Of a DNA stretch of 64,000 nt, positions 63,964 through 64,000 are shown piece after piece. The notes under the pieces are model-generated. The model saw only the letters and a list, made by a program, of their open reading frames with translations. It did not search any database and was not told the DNA's origin. The stretch covers positions 62,001 to 126,000 of the forward strand of contig NZ_VTXE01000007.1 of assembly GCF_013114595.1 (NCBI RefSeq), written 5' to 3'. This stretch comes from Vibrio sp. 99-8-1. Lineage in GTDB: Bacteria; Pseudomonadota; Gammaproteobacteria; Enterobacterales; Vibrionaceae. Position 1 is the stretch's first letter, and each line of letters starts with the position of its first letter. The position numbers and the translations under genes are program-made.

Positions 63964-64000
63964 CTAAAAGGGAATCAGTTAATCAACACTGAAGTAGTTT

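Noticed and set aside
58552..64000. Complete integrative element inserted at tRNA-Ser
   Set aside because: No integrase gene and no repeat of the tRNA 3' end are visible within the window, so only an accessory segment near a tRNA can be claimed.

Overview
The window is chromosomal DNA of a marine gammaproteobacterium, almost certainly a member of the Vibrionaceae. The evidence is the Vibrio-type order pdxB-asd-fimV/hubP-truA-accD-folC-dedD-cvpA-purF, the block apt-dnaX-ybaB-recR, a very large acidic FimV/HubP polar protein, tnaA with an unusual leader, and several c-di-GMP and chemotaxis genes. No rRNA, CRISPR array or complete insertion sequence was seen.

Layout. 1-27.1 kb is core genome: mnmC (cut by the window edge), fabB, pdxB-asd, fimV, truA, accD, folC-dedD, cvpA-purF behind a PurR-type operator, a LysR gene, an RssB-like regulator, apt, dnaX with a -1 frameshift site, ybaB, recR, two small Cys-cluster proteins and topB. 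27.1-30.9 kb is a tryptophan-catabolism operon (tnaA, tnaB-type permease, ridA) preceded by two tandem tnaC-like leader peptides. 30.9-36 kb holds a CHASE-GGDEF cyclase, an M20 amidohydrolase and a chemoreceptor.

36.1-51 kb is a long minus-strand purine-ureide (allantoin) cluster: allC, an NCS1 permease, allantoinase, tartronate semialdehyde reductase, hydroxypyruvate isomerase, glyoxylate carboligase, ureidoglycolate lyase, a second NCS1 permease, carbamate kinase, a second allantoinase-like gene, a carbamoyltransferase and ureidoglycine aminohydrolase. Together they would take allantoin to allantoate, ureidoglycine, ureidoglycolate and glyoxylate, then through tartronate semialdehyde to glycerate. 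The carbamoyltransferase and carbamate kinase suggest that one nitrogen branch is conserved as carbamoyl phosphate and ATP. A 1.36-kb non-coding stretch rich in CRP-like palindromes separates the cluster from a divergent isocitrate lyase gene, which also makes glyoxylate.

54.3-58.2 kb carries a frameshifted PAS-GGDEF-EAL gene, a PAS-GGDEF cyclase and a glutaredoxin-like gene. A tRNA-Ser(UGA) follows, and after it an accessory segment. This segment is bracketed by two diverged direct copies of a unit made of a ~50-residue ORF and a ~285-nt structured leader whose helices covary between the copies. Between the copies lie an alpha/beta hydrolase, a LysR regulator, a second accD and a RelE/HigA-type toxin-antitoxin pair. 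The second AccD carries Leu at the position of E. coli Met203, the substitution known from the andrimid self-resistance protein AdmT, so it may be an antibiotic-insensitive carboxyltransferase subunit.

Strongest leads: the AccD2 resistance signature, the tandem tnaC leaders, and the duplicated covarying leader RNA.
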